64,000 bases of DNA, taken from the NCBI GenBank assembly GCA_949130495.1, contig OX422223.1:77250751-77314750 (forward strand), written 5' to 3'. A program made the position numbers and the translations under genes. The stretch is from Sambucus nigra (lineage: Eukaryota > Streptophyta > Magnoliopsida > Dipsacales > Adoxaceae). The notes beneath the pieces are model-generated. The model did no database searches. It was not told the DNA's origin and worked only from the letters and a program-made list of their open reading frames with translations. Below, in pieces: positions 60,787-64,000 of the stretch (position 1 is the first letter of the stretch; every line of letters starts with the position of its first letter).

Positions 60787-63213
60787 ATAACCGCTGCAGC
60801 TCGCTAAACAATCCAGGTGTCTAAGTCTGGTAACCTTGTTGAAGGGCACCTGATATAATACACACACACACACACACAGATATATATATATAAAGAGATG
60901 GGTCAGAGCCCGATTTCTAAAAATATTTGTTTTAGCATATATTTAAAACCTCAATAAAGCAAGTATTATATGCATGTTAGTTTCGAACTCTCACATGAGA
61001 TTCTCCACTATTGTGTGCTCGCCTAACATACATCTACTCCAACCTAGTTATTTATAACACTCCCATCTAAGTCATAAACTTATACTTATAATTATATCTC
61101 GTAAGGATATCTCGTATCGCCCATATAATACATTATTAAAATAGTTTATTCCGGATAACTATATTTCATATTCACCATTCTACTAATTAATCTTTTACCC
61201 AACCAAGATTATTTTATTTATCAACACTACTATGTCTACTAGTTTCACACAGTCGAATTATTCACATGTACATATATATAGTGTCACAGCATCCCTTTAC
61301 ATATATATATTAATCCTGCACCCTTAGGTTAGGACCACTTGGCGCAATGCATACTCTGCTATCATGCCCCGGTGCATCGCTCCGTGCATGAAGAACTGTT
61401 GGTTCAAGCTCTCACGAACCATAAATTCAAATAAAAAATATTGGAGGCGAACATATTTCCCAGCCAAATGGGTCACGCACATACCTACTCTCCCATTCAG
61501 CAGTTAATACTATCCTACATCTCAGATAGCACGTAACCAAGTTCATATGTTCTGGGTACACATCAAATATCTCCCCAATGGGCAACACAGGATAAGACTG
61601 TCCACTGAGCGAAAATCTCCTCCTGATAGCAAGCAGTGTAGGTAGGCTATACATATAATAATAAGCATATAATAGGAATTCTCACATCCTATTAATATCA
61701 ATAGGTATTCACCCAAACCCGTACATATATTTTCCATACGTAGTATTTTCTCATTACTACTTATAATATAATTATTTGCTTACTCTCTCTCAAAATTTCC
61801 AAGGTTAACTTACCGTTCCAAGATTTAAAGTATTATTTCCCAAATGTTTCCCAGTAATTCTGCATTGTGCCAAAATTCATCAAATAACAATTTTCATCAC
61901 TCAAATTAACTGTGTAACTAGAATTGGACTGAAATAGATTTTTTTAGATTTTTGGACCTATTGTTCGAACCAGGTGTCATGTCGTTTGAACGAGATCTCA
62001 CGAGAACCAATCTCGTTCGAACCAAGCTCAATCTCGTTCGAACGAGATTGAGCAGTTCCCTTCCCCAAATAGACCTGCTACGTTTTCCACCATTAACAGT
62101 TACGTTGTCACCAGATTTTCAACTCTAAAACCTCTAAATTTCAACCTAAACATCAATCAATGAATTGATATCATCTTGCTAACATCTATCTATGATTTCT
62201 AACACTATAACATCATTAAATGATCACTAATCATCAATCAAATTTGAAATCCTCAATTTAATTATCAAGAACTCTAGTTCTCAATTTATATGCATAACTC
62301 TAAATTAATACCCAGATTTAATCAGAACACCATCATAAATTCATGGAAATAATCCTATCTACATGAGGGAATCAAACTCTTATCAAATCAGTCCTAATTT
62401 ATGATTAATTGTCCCAAATTTTCACCAATATTCATCTTCATATTAATGGGGTAATTATGTAGTCTAACATGAACTCAAATATTTCTAAAGTAAGAAAGCA
62501 ATAAACACTTGCCTCGATTATGATTTCTTTATCCGCTGATGAAATTGGTATATTCTCGTTCCTCATCTTCCGATCTATACTTTGGTGGGATTTGTGGTGT
62601 GAGTCCTTGATTTTTGCACCAAGAACACCTATGGACTCTCCTTCTTCCTTTGTGGTTCTCTCTCTATCTCTCGTAGGTTTAGAAAATGACAGACTTCCTC
62701 TCACCCACGCACACTCCCTTTTATTTTTCTAATTTCCATCCATATTAATTCCCCTAAAGTCCAAAAGACAAACATACCCATACTGGGTGCCAGTTTGACC
62801 TAAAAATATTCCGGAGTCCAAATAAAATACCCGATAGAGTTTTCTGACTATCTCGACCCTTCTGGACTCAATGGCGCACTCGAAATGACCATACAAGTTA
62901 CTTAAAAATAATTTACTTCTTTAATCCATTAAATTAATCCCGACACGACTCACACGTGCATCCTGACTTAATATACCAAACTGTCATATTTCTCACTCTC
63001 GACAATTCATATAATTTCATAATTCTATATTAGGCATCCACATGGTAATATTCAATAATTCTCAACAATAAGAATTAACCCTTGGCACTCTAGTTAATAT
63101 TTATTTTAATCCGAATTAATTAACAATTAATTTGTCACATTTTAATTTAATTAATTCAATAATAATAATTTATCCCATAATTGTTTAACATAAAAACAAT
63201 ACGAGGTGTTACA
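60787..63213 (-). repeat. Element B 5' LTR, right part
   Basis: 2427 bp continuing from 32250 and ending gaggtgttaca. It has the palindrome cluster at 61962-62052 and a donor-like GAG|GCAAGTG at 62506-62515. The TATA-like sequence seen in B's 3' LTR is changed to gtgtgcgt here. TSD attac follows at 63214-63218. Confidence 0.92.
61962..62052 (-). repeat. TTCGAA-core palindrome cluster, B 5' LTR
   Basis: Several ctcgttcgaac units and a perfect 26-bp palindrome at 62027-62052 with core tctcgttcgaacgaga. The 3' LTR counterpart (about 3330-3370) is shorter and has mutated. Confidence 0.92.
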
Positions 63214-63218
63214 ATTAC

Positions 63219-64000
63219 CTTCACACTTAGTCTAACTAATCTTAAGGATGTGGTTCTCGTCTAGCAATATTAATTTATAGTCGATTTAGGAGACCCGTAC
63301 TAGTTGTAATAAATCATATTGTCAAGTTTACAACTAAAAAGTAAGCGCTTGAAGTTATTTTCTTCCAATTTTGTCAATTAATATTCAATGTTAATATTTG
63401 GATGTTTTGATCAAGGTTTTTCCCCACCGAACAACACCAATGGATTAACCTAAATCTCATGGGAAAAAGATTACGGTAGCAATTATTACCCTAAAGTCCC
63501 AATCCTAACCCCCCGACGGAGTGGCAGGTTAATCATGGGTTATGAACAGGGTGGAGAATAGAAAAATTACACCAAAAAAAGATCTATAAACCTAGAGTCA
63601 CATGGGACATAAAAAAAGAAAGACAAAAGAGATATCATAACGTGGAAGAAAAATTTCCCATTTAAGCTCAAGGTCACCTCTTACATATGGTTTATGGATT
63701 GCTAAGTCACAAGTTGTTCACCTGTATATATGTTGGTTGATCTGGGAGGATATTGGCATTACTAGTGACTTGACTATTATTAGGATGAGGCCTAAAAAGT
63801 TATGCATACATTGAGAACTATGATTCTGCAATTCTAGAAACTCATTACTAATTAACATTATATTTATTATGCTCGTTACGATCTCCTACGTATGAGTTGG
63901 AGGATATATTTTAAACTCACCTAGATTGATACTGCGAGAAAAGTCTTGTCCATGTGTTGTGTTAATAGATTACACTTATAAAACTATCGCGTTCAACATG
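63219..64000. other. Flank right of the nested stack, nothing recognised
   Basis: About 780 bp outside element B. No ORF, LTR end, RNA gene or repeat that I can identify. It is either single-copy intergenic DNA or an old, unrecognisable repeat. Confidence 0.5.

Noticed and set aside
63219..64000. Host gene to the right of the stack
   Set aside because: No open stretch longer than chance, no splice-supported coding and no recognisable protein.

Overview
This window is gene-poor plant nuclear DNA, AT-rich and almost entirely transposable element. The evidence is plant-specific chromovirus and Tat-lineage Ty3/gypsy polyproteins, an Athila-type remnant, a Helitron carrying pieces of plant genes, foldback MITEs and long (TA)n tracts. 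I see no intact host gene, tRNA, rRNA or CRISPR array. The species cannot be named from the sequence.

About 96% of the window is one nested stack that can be taken apart from LTR ends and 5-bp target-site duplications (TSDs). Element B is a minus-strand Tekay/Del-like chromovirus that fills 1674-63213 (TSD attag/attac) but is only about 10.6 kb once its insertions are removed. Two large insertions split it. Element A (plus strand, 7989-30431) sits between B's gag and protease. Element C (minus strand, 32251-60781, TSD ctccc) sits in B's 5' LTR.

Inside A, the 5' LTR holds a 7.4-kb non-autonomous Helitron (9665 to about 17033) with fragments of a theta-class glutathione S-transferase gene, a CxxCxxCC-domain gene and at least one unrecognised gene. 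A's interior (18911-26422) is a patchwork: a gag stub, an Athila-like remnant, and another minus-strand chromoviral LTR (element G). A's 3' LTR (26423-30431) holds a 390-bp foldback MITE.

Inside C, the 3' LTR holds element D (33031-42184, TSD ccgac/ccaac), a nearly complete Tat-lineage element. C's gag-protease linker holds solo LTR H (47857-50880, TSD ggcgg). C's 5' LTR holds two solo LTRs that entered within about 35 bp of each other: E (53777-55357, TSD taggt) and F (55394-59404, TSD cttac).

Every polyprotein is broken by stops or frameshifts, so nothing here should transpose on its own. D is the youngest-looking element: its 671/670-bp LTRs are about 97-98% alike by eye, and its breaks are mostly single stop codons. 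Two non-coding patterns recur across the chromoviral LTRs and deserve attention. One is a cluster of short perfect palindromes at the same relative place in each LTR. The other is a GC-type splice-donor-like motif in the LTR, paired with a splice-acceptor-like tract directly in front of the gag start codon in A, B and C, which suggests a spliced gag leader.
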